Shown: in pieces, positions 33,544-43,337 of the stretch
How positions within the stretch are numbered: position 1 is the first letter of the stretch
Layout: each line of letters starts with the position of its first letter
Origin: Clostridiales bacterium
GTDB taxonomy: Bacteria; Bacillota; Clostridia; Christensenellales; DTU072
Length of the DNA stretch: 44,550 bases
Direction of reading: 5' to 3'
Assembly (NCBI GenBank): GCA_012520515.1
Contig: JAAYOD010000033.1
Location: 1-44,550 of the forward strand
The notes under the pieces: generated by a model
Told to the model about the DNA's origin: nothing
Databases searched by the model: none
Seen by the model: only the letters and a program-made list of their open reading frames with translations
Translations under genes and position numbers: made by a program

Positions 33544-35772
33544 TTACATCCTAGAGTGAAAAGTTCTGTTAATGACTTCTAATTGTTGTTCTTTATTTAG
33601 CTTGTTAAAATCTACCGCGTAACCGCTTACCCTTATGGTAAGATTGGGATAATTTTCGGGGTGTTCCATGGCGTCTATGAGCTTTTCTCTATTTAGCACA
33701 TTGACATTAAGATGGTGTGCTTTTTGTGAAAAGTATCCATCAATTAGGGTAACTAGCCGCTCTATTCTTTCTGTTTGGTTGTCGCCTAGTATATTAGGCG
33801 TCACTGAAAATGTGTTTGATATGCCGTCACGGCAGCAGTTATAGTTTAACTTTGCAACTGAGTTTAGGCTTGCCATTGCGCCGCAGCTATCTCTGCCATG
33901 CATGGGATTTGCGCCTGGCGCAAAAGGCTGACCTTTTTTTCTGCCGTCTGGCGTTGCGCCAGTTTTTTTGCCATATACAACATTGGATGTTATGGTAAGC
34001 ACTGACAACGAATGCACAGCATTTCTATAAGCTTTTGTCTTTTTTAGCTTGGAGAAAAAGTCCTCCGCTATCCACACAGCCAAGTTATCTACCCTATCAT
34101 CATCGTTGCCGTACTTTGGAAAATCTCCTTCCACTTTATAATCTATAATAAGCCCTGTTTCATCTTTTATTGGCGTTACGCTTGCGTACTTTATTGCGCT
34201 TAAACTATCAGCTAGCACGCTAAGGCCGCATATGCCAAATGCCATAACTCTTTCCACATTGGTATCATGCAAGCTCATCATAAGTCTTTCATAGGCATAC
34301 TTATCGTGCATATAGTGGATTATGTTTAGCGTATTTACATAGAGTTCTGCCATCCAAGAGGCATACTTGTCATAAGCTTTTATCACTTTGTCATAGTCTA
34401 GCTTGGTTTGGTCAAACACTTCTCCAACTGGTCCAATTTGGTCACCGCTTATTTCATCTCTGCCGCCGTTTAGAGCCATCAATAATACTTTTGCAATGTT
34501 GCACCTTGCGCCAAAGTACTGCATTTGCTTGCCTACTGTCATAGCCGAAACACAGCACGCTATTGCGTAATCGTCGCCGTAATTAGGTCGCATAATATCA
34601 TCATTTTCATACTGTATAGAGTCTGTGTCAATGCTAACTTTAGCGCAGTACCTTTTGTAGTTTTCAGGTAAATTTTCACTCCACAAAATAGTTATGTTTG
34701 GCTCTGCCGCAGGTCCTAGCGTGTAAAGGGTGTTTAGCACTCTAAAAGCTGTCTTTGTTACCATTGGTTTACCACTCTTAGTCATGCCAGCTTCCGCCAT
34801 AGTCACCCACACAGGGTCGCCGGCAAAAAGGTCATTGTATGAAGATGTTCTTAGGTGTCTAACTAGCCGTATTTTTAATACAAGGTCATCAATAAGCTCT
34901 TGAGCTTTACTTTCATCTAATATTCCTTTTTCTATATCTCTTTGTATATAGATATCAATAAATGTTGATATTCTGCCAATGGAGTTAGCTGCGCCGTTTT
35001 GCTCTTTGACAGCGCCTAGGTATGCATAATAAAGCCATTGTATTGCTTCTCTTGTTGTTTCAGCTGGCCTTGAAATATCGTCGCCATACTCTAAAGCCAT
35101 CGTCTTTAGCTGCTCCATAAACTCAAGCTGTTTATATAAGTCTTCTAAAAGTCTTATATTTTCTTCTGTCATGCTTTTAGCGCCGTAATTTTTTTTGTCT
35201 TGCTTTTTTTGTTCAATTAAATAATCCATGCCATATAGAGCTACGCGCCTATAATCGCCTATTATTCTGCCCCGCCCATAAGCATCGGGAAGTCCTGTGA
35301 TTATACCTGTTCGGCGCACCTTTCTCATTTCCTCTGTGTATACTCTAAATACACCGTCATTGTGCGTTGTGCGGTATCTAAATGAGTCCATAAGGCTGTT
35401 GTCTAGCTCATAGCCATACTCTTGGCAAGATTTTTGACTCATTCTAATGCCGCCAAATGGATTAACGGCGCGTTTTAAAGGCTTGTCTGTCTGCAAGCCA
35501 AAAATAAGCTCTTTATCTTTATCTATATAGCCTGGGGCAAAGCTAAGCAACGATGATATGCTTTTTGTATCAATATCTAGCACGCCGCCTTTTGCCTTTT
35601 CCTGTCTTAAAAGTTCTTGAACTTTAGCATTTAGCTCTTTTGTCCTTGGCGTAGCTGTTGCCAAAAAGCTCTGGTCGCCTACATATGGCGTGTAATTTTT
35701 TAATATAAAATCTCTTACATCAATTTGTTCTGTCCACTTGCCTAAAACAAATCCTTGCCACTCTTTTTTCAT
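33544..35772 (-). CDS. pflB: Formate C-acetyltransferase (pyruvate formate-lyase)
   Basis: A 742-residue glycyl radical enzyme splitting pyruvate into acetyl-CoA and formate in fermentation. The adjacent active-site cysteines lie in AIACCVSAM near residues 404-405, and the radical glycine is G717 in RVSGYAV near the C-terminus. The N-terminal [32 protein letters not shown] and PFGGIRM are typical of true PFL. The length fits. GGAAGG precedes the ATG. It produces the acetyl-CoA that leuA and cimA consume, although this is a general link. Confidence 0.97.
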   Translation of the reverse strand: MKKEWQGFVLGKWTEQIDVRDFILKNYTPYVGDQSFLATATPRTKELNAKVQELLRQEKAKGGVLDIDTKSISSLLSFAPGYIDKDKELIFGLQTDKPLKRAVNPFGGIRMSQKSCQEYGYELDNSLMDSFRYRTTHNDGVFRVYTEEMRKVRRTGIITGLPDAYGRGRIIGDYRRVALYGMDYLIEQKKQDKKNYGAKSMTEENIRLLEDLYKQLEFMEQLKTMALEYGDDISRPAETTREAIQWLYYAYLGAVKEQNGAANSIGRISTFIDIYIQRDIEKGILDESKAQELIDDLVLKIRLVRHLRTSSYNDLFAGDPVWVTMAEAGMTKSGKPMVTKTAFRVLNTLYTLGPAAEPNITILWSENLPENYKRYCAKVSIDTDSIQYENDDIMRPNYGDDYAIACCVSAMTVGKQMQYFGARCNIAKVLLMALNGGRDEISGDQIGPVGEVFDQTKLDYDKVIKAYDKYASWMAELYVNTLNIIHYMHDKYAYERLMMSLHDTNVERVMAFGICGLSVLADSLSAIKYASVTPIKDETGLIIDYKVEGDFPKYGNDDDRVDNLAVWIAEDFFSKLKKTKAYRNAVHSLSVLTITSNVVYGKKTGATPDGRKKGQPFAPGANPMHGRDSCGAMASLNSVAKLNYNCCRDGISNTFSVTPNILGDNQTERIERLVTLIDGYFSQKAHHLNVNVLNREKLIDAMEHPENYPNLTIRVSGYAVDFNKLNKEQQLEVINRTFHSRM

Positions 35773-35802
35773 GCTTTTTCCTTCCTTTTTTTCTATACTT
35801 TC

Positions 35803-35836
35803 AGTTTAACACTTTGCCTTTTGTTTGTAAAACAAA
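35803..35836 (-). promoter_or_regulatory. pfl promoter overlapped by a 7-3-7 palindrome
   Basis: On the minus strand TTTACA (35831-35826), a 17-base spacer and TAAACT (35808-35803) form a candidate pflB promoter. The -35 sits inside the palindrome TTTGTTT-N3-AAACAAA (35820-35836), a plausible operator. Its spacing does not match the Rex consensus. The same 129-base gap must also hold the promoter of the divergent hydroxylase operon, for which ATGACA and TATAAC (ending near 35885) with an 18-base spacer are candidates. Confidence 0.45.
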
Positions 35837-35901
35837 TAACTTGACTTAACTTATTATGACAAGAAAGTATAGCTTAAACTATAACTAGTAATAATATAAC
35901 T

Positions 35902-38226
35902 ATGCTTTATGTGGGAAAAGATAGTGACAGAATAGACGCTCAAGACAAAGTAAAAGGTCTTGCTAAATATACTGATGATATAAACTATTGCGGTATGCTT
36001 TATGCAAAACTTTTATTAAGCTCTGTCGCGCACGCTGAAATTGTAAGCATAAATAAAGACAAGGCGCTTAAGGTTGACGGCATAGTTAGCGTAGTGACAG
36101 GTCAAGATAATATGCTTTGTTTCGGTCCGTGCATACAAGACCGTCCCCCAATTGCTTTTGGCAAAGTTAGATACCTTGGTGAACCTGTTGCTATGGTGGT
36201 AGCTTATGATGAACAAACAGCTCAAAAAGCTTGCCGCCTTATAGAAGTTGAGTATAGAGAACTACCTATAATAAACTCAACTGACGACGCTTTAATTGAT
36301 GGCGCAGAGCTTATCCATACCGTTCAAGATTATGACAAAACAATAACTGATGTCTATCCTATTGATAATACCAATATTGCAAGTGAAGTAAAAATAAGAA
36401 AGGGCAATGCGCTAGATGAACTTAAGAATTGCAAATTCATTGCAAAAGGCGAGTATTTTTTACCACAATCTGACCATATCGCTATGGAAACAAGGTCAGC
36501 AATTGCTGAAATTAAAGGCGATGGTCAAGTGACAATAATAAGCGCTACTCAATCTCCTTATGAAGTTAAATCCCAAATTTGCCAAAAATTTAAGTTGCAA
36601 GCTACCAAAGTCAATGTCATTGTGCCCCAAGTGGGCGGAGCTTTTGGCGGAAAATCCGCAGTACAGCTTGAAATTCTTGCATATATAGCTTCATTATCTG
36701 CTGGCGGCAGAATGGTAAAGGTAACAAACACTAGAGAGCAAGACATTCTCTGTTCGCCAGGCCGTATAGGGCTTAAAGCTAAAGTTACGCTTGGCGCAGA
36801 CGCTGGCGGCACACTTAAAGCTGCTCACCTAATTTATCATTTAGATATAGGCGCATACGCAGACATTAGCACAAAGATAGCGCAAGCTATTGCAGTAGAT
36901 TGTACAGGACCATACAAAATTGACCATGTTTATTGCGACAGTCTAGCTATTTATACAAACCACCCCTACACAACGGCATATAGGGGGTTTGGACATGCGT
37001 CTTATACCTTTTGTATAGAGAGAACGATCGATAAGCTTGCAAACATGATGGGCATAGACGCACTAGAGTTTCGCATGAAAAATTTAATTTCTTATGGGGA
37101 TTATACGCCAACTCAAGTTAAACTTAATTGCAACAATATAAGTAATTTGCCAAATTGCTATGACAAGCTAAAAAGCTTAATAGACTGGTCTTTAAATAAT
37201 GAAGTTATTGGCTCTAAGACAAAAGCGTGGGGAATATCGTCATTTTGGAAAACTTCCAATTCGCCAACTAATGCTGTTTCTGGCGCACTAGTTACCTTTA
37301 ATAAAGACGGAAGCGTCAATTTAAATGTTGGCGTAGTTGAATTTGGTCAAGGTGCAAAAACTCGTCTTGTCAAATTGCTTGCTGAGATATTAAAGATAAA
37401 CCCCGATAAAATTACTATAAATACAGAAATTGACACAAAAACTAGCCCTGAACATTGGAAAACAGTAGCTAGCTTATCTACTTTTATGGCAGGTAAGGCA
37501 ATTATTAAAGCAGGTGAAGACATTCTTAAACAGCTAAGAGAGCTAGCGGCAATTGCATTAAGGTGTACGCCTGAAGATTTGGATATAGAAGATGAAAAGG
37601 TTTTTGTAAAATACAATAAAGACTTTTTTATATCTTATAAAGACCTTATACACGGACTTAAGTTTGAAGACGGCACTAACATAGGCGGACAAATACTAGG
37701 GAGGGGTGCGTACGGTATGAATCACCTTACTGTGCTTGCTAAAGACAGCGGAAAAGGCAAGCCAGGCGCTGAGTGGACTTGCGGAGCACAAGCTGTATTA
37801 ATAGAATATGACAGTAAAGACCATAGTTTTAGACCGCTTAAAGTGGTAACTGTGCTAGACGCTGGCGCATTAATAAGTCCCGCTATGGACAGAGGCGTTA
37901 TTAAAGGCGGTATGAGTATGGGACTTGGACTTGCCATGCATGAAAGTTTTTACTGCCAAAATGGCAGAGTGGAAAATACCTCTTTACGAACCTATAAAGT
38001 GCGCCATAAAGAAGATATAGACATAGAATTTATAGTAGATTTTGCAAACACGCCAAATGTTGAAGCGCCATACGGCACACGCTCTTTTTCAGAGCATGGC
38101 ATAATAGGCATACCTGCCGCTTTTGCAAACGCTCTTAGTAGAGCGGCAACGGTTGAACTTGACACCTTGCCTTTAACAAGCCAAACTATTTGGCAGCAAA
38201 AAGGAGAGCAAGATGTTACCATTTGA
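35902..38226 (+). CDS. Molybdenum hydroxylase, large molybdopterin-binding subunit
   Basis: A 774-residue catalytic subunit of the xanthine dehydrogenase family. The a/b hammerhead domain at the start (DAQDKVKGLAKYTDD, then LYAKLLLSSVAHAEI) is followed by cofactor-binding motifs GGAFGGKSAVQLE near residue 247, AYRGFGHASYTF near 357, VEFGQGAKTRL near 478, and the end motif SFSEHGIIGIPAAFANA near 728, which supplies the catalytic Glu. The substrate (purine, nicotinate or another heterocycle) cannot be decided. The order large-FAD-FeS subunit with 4- to 14-base overlaps marks a tight operon. The ATG fits the family start, although I see no good ribosome site before it. Confidence 0.92.
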   Translation: MLYVGKDSDRIDAQDKVKGLAKYTDDINYCGMLYAKLLLSSVAHAEIVSINKDKALKVDGIVSVVTGQDNMLCFGPCIQDRPPIAFGKVRYLGEPVAMVVAYDEQTAQKACRLIEVEYRELPIINSTDDALIDGAELIHTVQDYDKTITDVYPIDNTNIASEVKIRKGNALDELKNCKFIAKGEYFLPQSDHIAMETRSAIAEIKGDGQVTIISATQSPYEVKSQICQKFKLQATKVNVIVPQVGGAFGGKSAVQLEILAYIASLSAGGRMVKVTNTREQDILCSPGRIGLKAKVTLGADAGGTLKAAHLIYHLDIGAYADISTKIAQAIAVDCTGPYKIDHVYCDSLAIYTNHPYTTAYRGFGHASYTFCIERTIDKLANMMGIDALEFRMKNLISYGDYTPTQVKLNCNNISNLPNCYDKLKSLIDWSLNNEVIGSKTKAWGISSFWKTSNSPTNAVSGALVTFNKDGSVNLNVGVVEFGQGAKTRLVKLLAEILKINPDKITINTEIDTKTSPEHWKTVASLSTFMAGKAIIKAGEDILKQLRELAAIALRCTPEDLDIEDEKVFVKYNKDFFISYKDLIHGLKFEDGTNIGGQILGRGAYGMNHLTVLAKDSGKGKPGAEWTCGAQAVLIEYDSKDHSFRPLKVVTVLDAGALISPAMDRGVIKGGMSMGLGLAMHESFYCQNGRVENTSLRTYKVRHKEDIDIEFIVDFANTPNVEAPYGTRSFSEHGIIGIPAAFANALSRAATVELDTLPLTSQTIWQQKGEQDVTI

Positions 38227-38995
38227 TTTTTGTTATTATCTTCCACGCTCTCTTTCTCAAGCTGGTAGTCTTTTTGAAAAATTACAAAAAAATAGCGCAA
38301 AACCTGTATTTTTTGGTGGTGGAACAGAACTTATATCAAGAGGTAGAGTAGGAAATATCACTTTTGGCGCGGCAATAGATGTAAAAAGCATACATGAGCT
38401 TAGGCAAATAAAAGACACAGGTAAAGAAATTGTTATAGGCGGTGCAGTTTGCTTGAGAGAAATTGCTGAGAGCAATGTTTTTCCTTTGCTTGGCGCTGTG
38501 GTAAAGCGTATTGCTGATAATACCATTCAAAATAAAATAACTTTGGCTGGCAATTTGCTTGGCGGAATTATTTATAGAGAAGCTATGCTGCCTCTGCTTT
38601 TGTTAGACGCAAAAGTTGTAATATATGAAAAAAATTCCACAAAAGCAGTTGGGATAAAGGATTTATATCTTAAAACTCCATTGCTAAATGAAGGCCAATT
38701 GCTTGTAGAAATAAGAGTAGATAAGCAAAAAACTTGTCTTCCATGGTTTCATAATAAAGTGGTAAAATCAGAAAAAATTGATTATCCGCTAATTACTCTT
38801 TGCGCAGTTAAAGAGAATTCTTGTATAAAGTACGCAGTATCGGGGCTTTATAATCACCCTTGCATTATAGATAAAGAAAGTTTGAAAAATATAGACATTA
38901 ATCAAGTGCTAGACGACCATATCAGTAGCGCGTCTTATAGAGTGCATATTTTAAAACAGCAAATACAAAATGCCCACAAGGAGCTATTTTCATGA
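38213..38995 (+). CDS. Molybdenum hydroxylase, FAD-binding subunit
   Basis: A 260-residue subunit passing electrons from the iron-sulfur subunit to NAD or ferredoxin. It begins with a short polar stretch, then FFGGGTELISRGRVG (the FAD pyrophosphate motif), VIGGAVCLREIAES, and IQNKITLAGNLLGGIIYREAMLPLLLLD, the equivalent of the second FAD motif. The second motif is divergent from the common TIGGN-A-P-AD form. A shortened C-terminal domain follows. It overlaps the large-subunit gene by 14 bases and the small-subunit gene by 4. Confidence 0.88.
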   Translation: MLPFDFCYYLPRSLSQAGSLFEKLQKNSAKPVFFGGGTELISRGRVGNITFGAAIDVKSIHELRQIKDTGKEIVIGGAVCLREIAESNVFPLLGAVVKRIADNTIQNKITLAGNLLGGIIYREAMLPLLLLDAKVVIYEKNSTKAVGIKDLYLKTPLLNEGQLLVEIRVDKQKTCLPWFHNKVVKSEKIDYPLITLCAVKENSCIKYAVSGLYNHPCIIDKESLKNIDINQVLDDHISSASYRVHILKQQIQNAHKELFS

Positions 38996-39474
38996 TAGAA
39001 TATAACGATTATCAAAAGGTATACCTTAATATAAATGGAGAAAACAGAAGCGTAATTATAAAACCTGCTCAAACTTTGTTAGATGTTTTACGCTCCTTAG
39101 GCTTAACTGGCGCAAAAAAGGGGTGTGAAAATGGCGATTGCGGCTCTTGCACTGTGCTTATTAATTCTTATCCAATAAAGTCTTGCCTAACTCTTGCACT
39201 TGAAGCTGTTGGCAAGCAAATTCTTACCATTGAAGGACTAAAGAACTCCCCTTTTCAACAAGCCTTTGTTTCTCATAACGCTTTTCAGTGCGGATATTGT
39301 ACGCCGGGGTTTTTGCTTGTATGTCATTCGCTATCTATACACTATCCTAATGCAGACGACCAAACCATTGCCCACTGGCTGCAATCAAATATTTGCCGCT
39401 GTACTTGCTATCAAGAAATAACCAACGCTGTAAAGTGTAAGCTAAAGGACATATTGCAAACAAAAAAAGCATAG
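38992..39474 (+). CDS. Molybdenum hydroxylase, [2Fe-2S] subunit
   Basis: A 160-residue subunit with two [2Fe-2S] clusters. The plant-type ferredoxin cluster is bound by KKGCENGDCGSCTVLIN and a later SCLTLA. The second cluster is bound by FQCGYCTPGFLLVCHSL and NICRCTCYQEITNAV (usually CRCTGY). All eight cysteines are present. The gene overlaps the FAD subunit gene by 4 bases, and an unknown membrane protein gene follows 8 bases later. Confidence 0.95.
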   Translation: MIEYNDYQKVYLNINGENRSVIIKPAQTLLDVLRSLGLTGAKKGCENGDCGSCTVLINSYPIKSCLTLALEAVGKQILTIEGLKNSPFQQAFVSHNAFQCGYCTPGFLLVCHSLSIHYPNADDQTIAHWLQSNICRCTCYQEITNAVKCKLKDILQTKKA

Positions 39475-39482
39475 CTTACAGT

Positions 39483-40115
39483 ATGAGCAATTTAAAAATA
39501 CTAAATAAAGTGTTTTTTTGGGGCGCGCTTTGGGGAATTTTTGAAGCCACCATAGGTTACCTTTTGCACCTTTTACCTATAAACATAGGTTACTTGTTCT
39601 GGTTCCCTTTGGCTGTATTTTTTATGGAGAGAGCATATAAGTCAACAGGCAAGCTATATAGTGTACTACTTATCGCTGTCTTTGCGTCTATAATAAAGCT
39701 TACCAATCTTTTTACAGGAATTAGAATAGATAAAGTTATTAATCCTGCTGCTAGTATTATTTTAGAAGGCTTGACAGTATTTTTAGCATATCATTTTTTT
39801 AACAAGCTGCCTACACAAAACAAAGCTACAAAAGCTGCCATCATATCTCTTTCTTGGCGTTTTCTTTACATAATCTATCTACTCTTTATCCCTGAATTTA
39901 TGTATAGCATATCAGCTTTAGCTTCGCGCCAAAAGCTAATACACTTTTTACTAATAGAAAGCGTTTTTAATTTCTTATTTATATATGTGTATTATTTAGC
40001 TAAGCCTTTCGTCGCAAAAAAGAATGCGCCTATAGCTATTAAGAATTTTGCGTTTATGCCTCTTATTACTGCTTTTCTTGTTGCGCTTGATGTAGCCGCC
40101 ACCATTTTATTATGA
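39483..40115 (+). CDS. Membrane protein of unknown family
   Basis: A 210-residue protein with about six to seven hydrophobic helices (for example FFWGALWGIFEATIGYLL, GYLFWFPLAVFF, SVLLIAVFASIIKL and a C-terminal AFMPLITAFLVALDVAATILL), short basic loops and no signal peptide. I do not recognise the family. Size and topology are reminiscent of ECF S-components or small transporters, but no signature supports that. It lies 8 bases after the hydroxylase [2Fe-2S] subunit and overlaps the following NTPase gene by 4 bases (ATGA), so all five genes are one operon. It may import the hydroxylase's substrate, or molybdate or a cofactor, but that is inference from position. Confidence 0.75.
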   Translation: MSNLKILNKVFFWGALWGIFEATIGYLLHLLPINIGYLFWFPLAVFFMERAYKSTGKLYSVLLIAVFASIIKLTNLFTGIRIDKVINPAASIILEGLTVFLAYHFFNKLPTQNKATKAAIISLSWRFLYIIYLLFIPEFMYSISALASRQKLIHFLLIESVFNFLFIYVYYLAKPFVAKKNAPIAIKNFAFMPLITAFLVALDVAATILL

Positions 40116-40591
40116 TTAATGTAATAAACGGCGAAATAGCAAGCGGCAAAACCACTCAGCTTATTGGCGCATATAATACATATGGACAAGGCGATGGCTA
40201 TGCTTTAACAAGAGTGGAAACAAAAGGCGTATTTATAGGGCAAGATATAGTAAGACTTTCTAATAAGCAATTTATGCCTTTTTGCCGCATAGAAGGCTTG
40301 TTGCCAACTGATTTTAACGCTTGCCAAAAATACGATAAGTTTTATTTTTCAAAAGAAGGATTGGATTTTGCTAAACATATAATTTGGAGTGCTATAAAAG
40401 AGCGGTCGCATTTTGCATACATTGATGAAATAGGCCCGCTAGAATTGTCTGGTGGCGGAGTTGATAAAGAGTTTTCTTTGCTTGTAAGGACAGTAAAAAA
40501 TGTCTATGTCACTGTAAGAAATAGCTTGTTACCGCAATTTTTTTCTCGTTATATTATCAATAACCGCACAATAAAAACACCAAAAAACTAA
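40112..40591 (+). CDS. P-loop NTPase (THEP1/NTPase_1-like)
   Basis: A 159-residue protein with an N-terminal Walker A NGEIASGKTTQL and a Walker B-like YIDEIGPLELSGGG near residue 108. The DEIGPLEL pattern matches the nucleoside-triphosphatase family NTPase_1 (THEP1), whose cellular role is poorly known. A GTP-binding role in molybdenum cofactor handling similar to MobB is another possibility given the hydroxylase operon, but the MobB signature is not clear. It overlaps the membrane protein gene by 4 bases and ends the operon. Confidence 0.75.
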   Translation: MINVINGEIASGKTTQLIGAYNTYGQGDGYALTRVETKGVFIGQDIVRLSNKQFMPFCRIEGLLPTDFNACQKYDKFYFSKEGLDFAKHIIWSAIKERSHFAYIDEIGPLELSGGGVDKEFSLLVRTVKNVYVTVRNSLLPQFFSRYIINNRTIKTPKN

Positions 40592-40671
40592 CTTTTTATC
40601 TTTTTGCTTTACATTTGCTAGCAGCTATCTAAGTTAGCCATTAAAATCATTAAAATTTTTAGCTTCTTTTA

Positions 40672-40701
40672 TGAATAAGTATTTATCTTTAGCAAAAACT
40701 A
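40672..40701 (+). promoter_or_regulatory. Candidate sigma-G promoter of the gerA operon
   Basis: TGAATA (40672-40677), a 17-base spacer, and AAAACTA (40695-40701) match the sigma-G consensus TGAATA/CATACTA at 6 of 6 and 5 of 7. Forespore transcription is expected for germinant receptors. The start of RNA would fall very near the ribosome site at 40707-40712, which weakens the case. Confidence 0.4.
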
Positions 40702-40717
40702 GCACCAAGGAGATTTT

Positions 40718-42130
40718 ATGGACCAGCAAAAAATACCTGATAGTGAGCTGATGTTCAACCAGCTAAAACTAGACTTTAAAAATAGTTTTGACATGAAGAT
40801 AGAAAGAGTGCCAACAAATAGCGGAGAAGTCGTTCTTGCTTATGTTGATGGCATGATAAATCGCGACCTGTTTAATAGAGATGTCATAACGCCATTAAAG
40901 TCTGATAGCTTTGCAGGTGACATACCAAAGTCTATATTAACTTCCATAGACAAAGTTGATGATCATCAAAAATTCATTATAGAAATTCTTAATGGCAGTT
41001 TGGGTATTTATTATAACGGTGAGCGTTTCATATCGGATATTAGAAAATGGGAAAAAAGGTCTGTTGAAACGCCGGGGTCGGAAAATGCTACAAGAGGGCC
41101 AAAAGAAGGTTTTACTGAAGACCTTTTGACAAACACCGCTTTATTAAGGAGAAAAATTCGCAATGAAAATCTTGTGCTGGAAAGCAGGGTTTTAGGCAGA
41201 CAAAGCCGTACTAAAGTGGTGATTGGCTATGTAGATGGCATTGCCAATAAAGAAGTGCTAGCTTTGCTTAGAGAACGGCTTGACCAAATAGATATAGACT
41301 CTGTGTTAGAAACTGGCACAATAGAGCAGCTTATAGACAACAAGCCGCTTATACCCCTTAGCACTATAGGAATGTCACAAAAACCTGATGTCATAGCGTC
41401 AAAGATTATGGAAGGGCGAGTGTGCTTATTTTGCGACGGCAGCCCTCATGCTCTTTATCTTCCCGAACTGTTTATAGAAAACTTGCAAAGGTCTGAGGAC
41501 TATTACCATAGAGCGCCCATAGCTACATTTTTACGGATAATTAGGTTTATTGGCTTTTTAATAAGTGTGATACTGCCTGGTTTTTATGTGGGAATGGCAA
41601 CCTTTAATCCCGAAATGTTGCCGCCGTCATTTTTAGTAACTATTATCTCCTCTATGGAGCAGACGCCTTTTCCAGAAGCAATTGAAATACTGTTTTTAGT
41701 GCTAATGATGGAACTATTAAAAGAATCGGGTACTAGATTGCCAAAGGCGCTAGGCTCAGCAGTTTCAATTGTGGGAGCGCTTATAATCGGGGAAGCTGCA
41801 GTAAATGCAGGTATAGTCAGCGCACCATCAGTAATAATAGTGGCGCTTTCTGCAGTAGCTGGTTTTATCGTGCCCAATCTAAATGAATTTACTACAATCT
41901 ACAAGCTAATATTCATAATTTTTGCATCGCTAATGGGCATTATTGGCCTAGCGGCAGTGCTTGTAATTATGATAACACAGCTATCTGCTATGCGTTCATT
42001 TGATATACCCATTATGAGCTTTTTCCACAAAAATGAGCTAAAAGATAGTCTGTTGCGTTTTCCAACTAGACATTTGCGATTTAGGCCTGCATCTATTCAA
42101 AGGGAGAATTTTAAAAGGATTGGCAAATGA
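40718..42130 (+). CDS. gerAA: Spore germinant receptor subunit A (GerAA type)
   Basis: A 470-residue subunit of a Ger-type nutrient receptor in the spore inner membrane. The soluble N-terminal part (to about residue 265) contains VVLAYVDGMINRD and a second VVIGYVDGIANKE, the two repeats of the N-terminal domain. The membrane part has about five helices, with the family motif EILFLVLMMELLKESGTRLPKALG and VGALIIGEAAVNAGIVSAP. A polar C-terminal tail follows. AAGGAG precedes the ATG. The subunit-type name does not imply orthology to the Bacillus alanine receptor, and the germinant is unknown. Confidence 0.96.
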   Translation: MDQQKIPDSELMFNQLKLDFKNSFDMKIERVPTNSGEVVLAYVDGMINRDLFNRDVITPLKSDSFAGDIPKSILTSIDKVDDHQKFIIEILNGSLGIYYNGERFISDIRKWEKRSVETPGSENATRGPKEGFTEDLLTNTALLRRKIRNENLVLESRVLGRQSRTKVVIGYVDGIANKEVLALLRERLDQIDIDSVLETGTIEQLIDNKPLIPLSTIGMSQKPDVIASKIMEGRVCLFCDGSPHALYLPELFIENLQRSEDYYHRAPIATFLRIIRFIGFLISVILPGFYVGMATFNPEMLPPSFLVTIISSMEQTPFPEAIEILFLVLMMELLKESGTRLPKALGSAVSIVGALIIGEAAVNAGIVSAPSVIIVALSAVAGFIVPNLNEFTTIYKLIFIIFASLMGIIGLAAVLVIMITQLSAMRSFDIPIMSFFHKNELKDSLLRFPTRHLRFRPASIQRENFKRIGK

Positions 42131-43335
42131 AAAAGAAAGTAGCTTTAATATTATTAGTTATATGTGTTTCCTTTACTTTAAGCGGCTGTTGGTCATCTGA
42201 AGAGCCAAAAAACCTAGCCATCATAAACAGCATAATTTATGATTGCGATGAAGAAGGCAACTATCTTGTTACTGCTCAGATAATAAACACATCTTCTATA
42301 TCAAGTTCTGGCATGGGAACAACTACAGACAAAAATCCCAGTCTTATTATAAAAGGCAAAGGTGCGTCTGTTGCCGCTGCGGTTGACAACATGACAGCAA
42401 GGCTGGAAAAAAATCTGTTTGCCGCTCATAATAAAGTGCGTTTTCTTTCCCAAAGATTAGTCAGCGACGAATATTGTTTTACTAAATTTTTGGATTTTAT
42501 CTTTAGAGATTCTATTGCAGATGAAACCTCACTGTTGGTAGTTGTAAAAAATGAAGATTTAGACAAAATATATAAAAGCGCAATTGGTCTTGCCACTCTT
42601 ACTGGCAACTTTGTAGATACCTTGCACCAAAAAAAGCAAGAGCATAGCTCTTCATCTGTCTTTTACAGAACTTTTGAGTTTGTCAGAGAGTACTACGAAG
42701 ATGGCATAGACCCAGTTATGGGGCAAGTATATTTTCATCCGCTAGAAGGCACTCCCACGCTTAACCCTGGCGGCGATATGAAAGAAGCTAAGTATGAACT
42801 GACAAGCGAAGGTATGGCAGTTTTTAAGGATTTAAGATTTGTTGATTTTATGGACGCTTCCGATACCGAAATTTATAACGTAGTTTTTAATAATGCAAAA
42901 ATTGTTAAGTTTGATATGTTTTTAGATTCCGACACAGTTTCTATGGTGCTTGTTAAACCAAGCGCCGATATTAAGGTGAGCAAAAAAGATGACCAAGTTT
43001 ATGTTGATATAAAAGTGACAGGCAAAATAATTGTATCCAACTTTTTTATATACGATATAAATGACGAAAACAGCGATGCTAGGCTAAAAGAAGTAGAGGC
43101 TAAAGCAAGTGAGCATTTAGCTAAAAGAAGTGTTGAATCAATAAAAAGAGGATTGGCGCTAGGATGCGATATATATGGATTTGGTCAAAAGTTTCATGCA
43201 AGCAATCCTAAAGTTTGGAGAGAAATTTCTAAAGATTGGGAGAACTATTACAAAAATGCAATAGTTAATGTGGAATACAAACTTAACTTATCACGCGAAG
43301 GGGAAATTAACAGACCCTTTGCAAAGGAAGATTAA
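42127..43335 (+). CDS. gerAC: Spore germinant receptor lipoprotein (GerAC type)
   Basis: A 402-residue Ger(x)C-family lipoprotein. The signal peptide ends in a lipobox TLSGC with the lipidated cysteine at residue 21, followed by WSSEEPKNLAIINSI, the usual start of the mature protein (CW...E...). NKVRFLSQRLVSDE and the long C-terminal domain with NFFIYDINDEN and NPKVWREISKDWENYY fit the family. It overlaps the A-subunit gene by 4 bases and lies ahead of the B subunit, an A-C-B order. Confidence 0.94.
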   Translation: MKKKVALILLVICVSFTLSGCWSSEEPKNLAIINSIIYDCDEEGNYLVTAQIINTSSISSSGMGTTTDKNPSLIIKGKGASVAAAVDNMTARLEKNLFAAHNKVRFLSQRLVSDEYCFTKFLDFIFRDSIADETSLLVVVKNEDLDKIYKSAIGLATLTGNFVDTLHQKKQEHSSSSVFYRTFEFVREYYEDGIDPVMGQVYFHPLEGTPTLNPGGDMKEAKYELTSEGMAVFKDLRFVDFMDASDTEIYNVVFNNAKIVKFDMFLDSDTVSMVLVKPSADIKVSKKDDQVYVDIKVTGKIIVSNFFIYDINDENSDARLKEVEAKASEHLAKRSVESIKRGLALGCDIYGFGQKFHASNPKVWREISKDWENYYKNAIVNVEYKLNLSREGEINRPFAKED

Positions 43336-43337
43336 TT

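Noticed and set aside
35820..35836. Rex (redox regulator) site before pflB.
   Set aside because: The half-sites are too close: the spacing is 3 between 7-bp arms and the inner bases do not fit the Rex consensus. Kept only as an unassigned palindrome.
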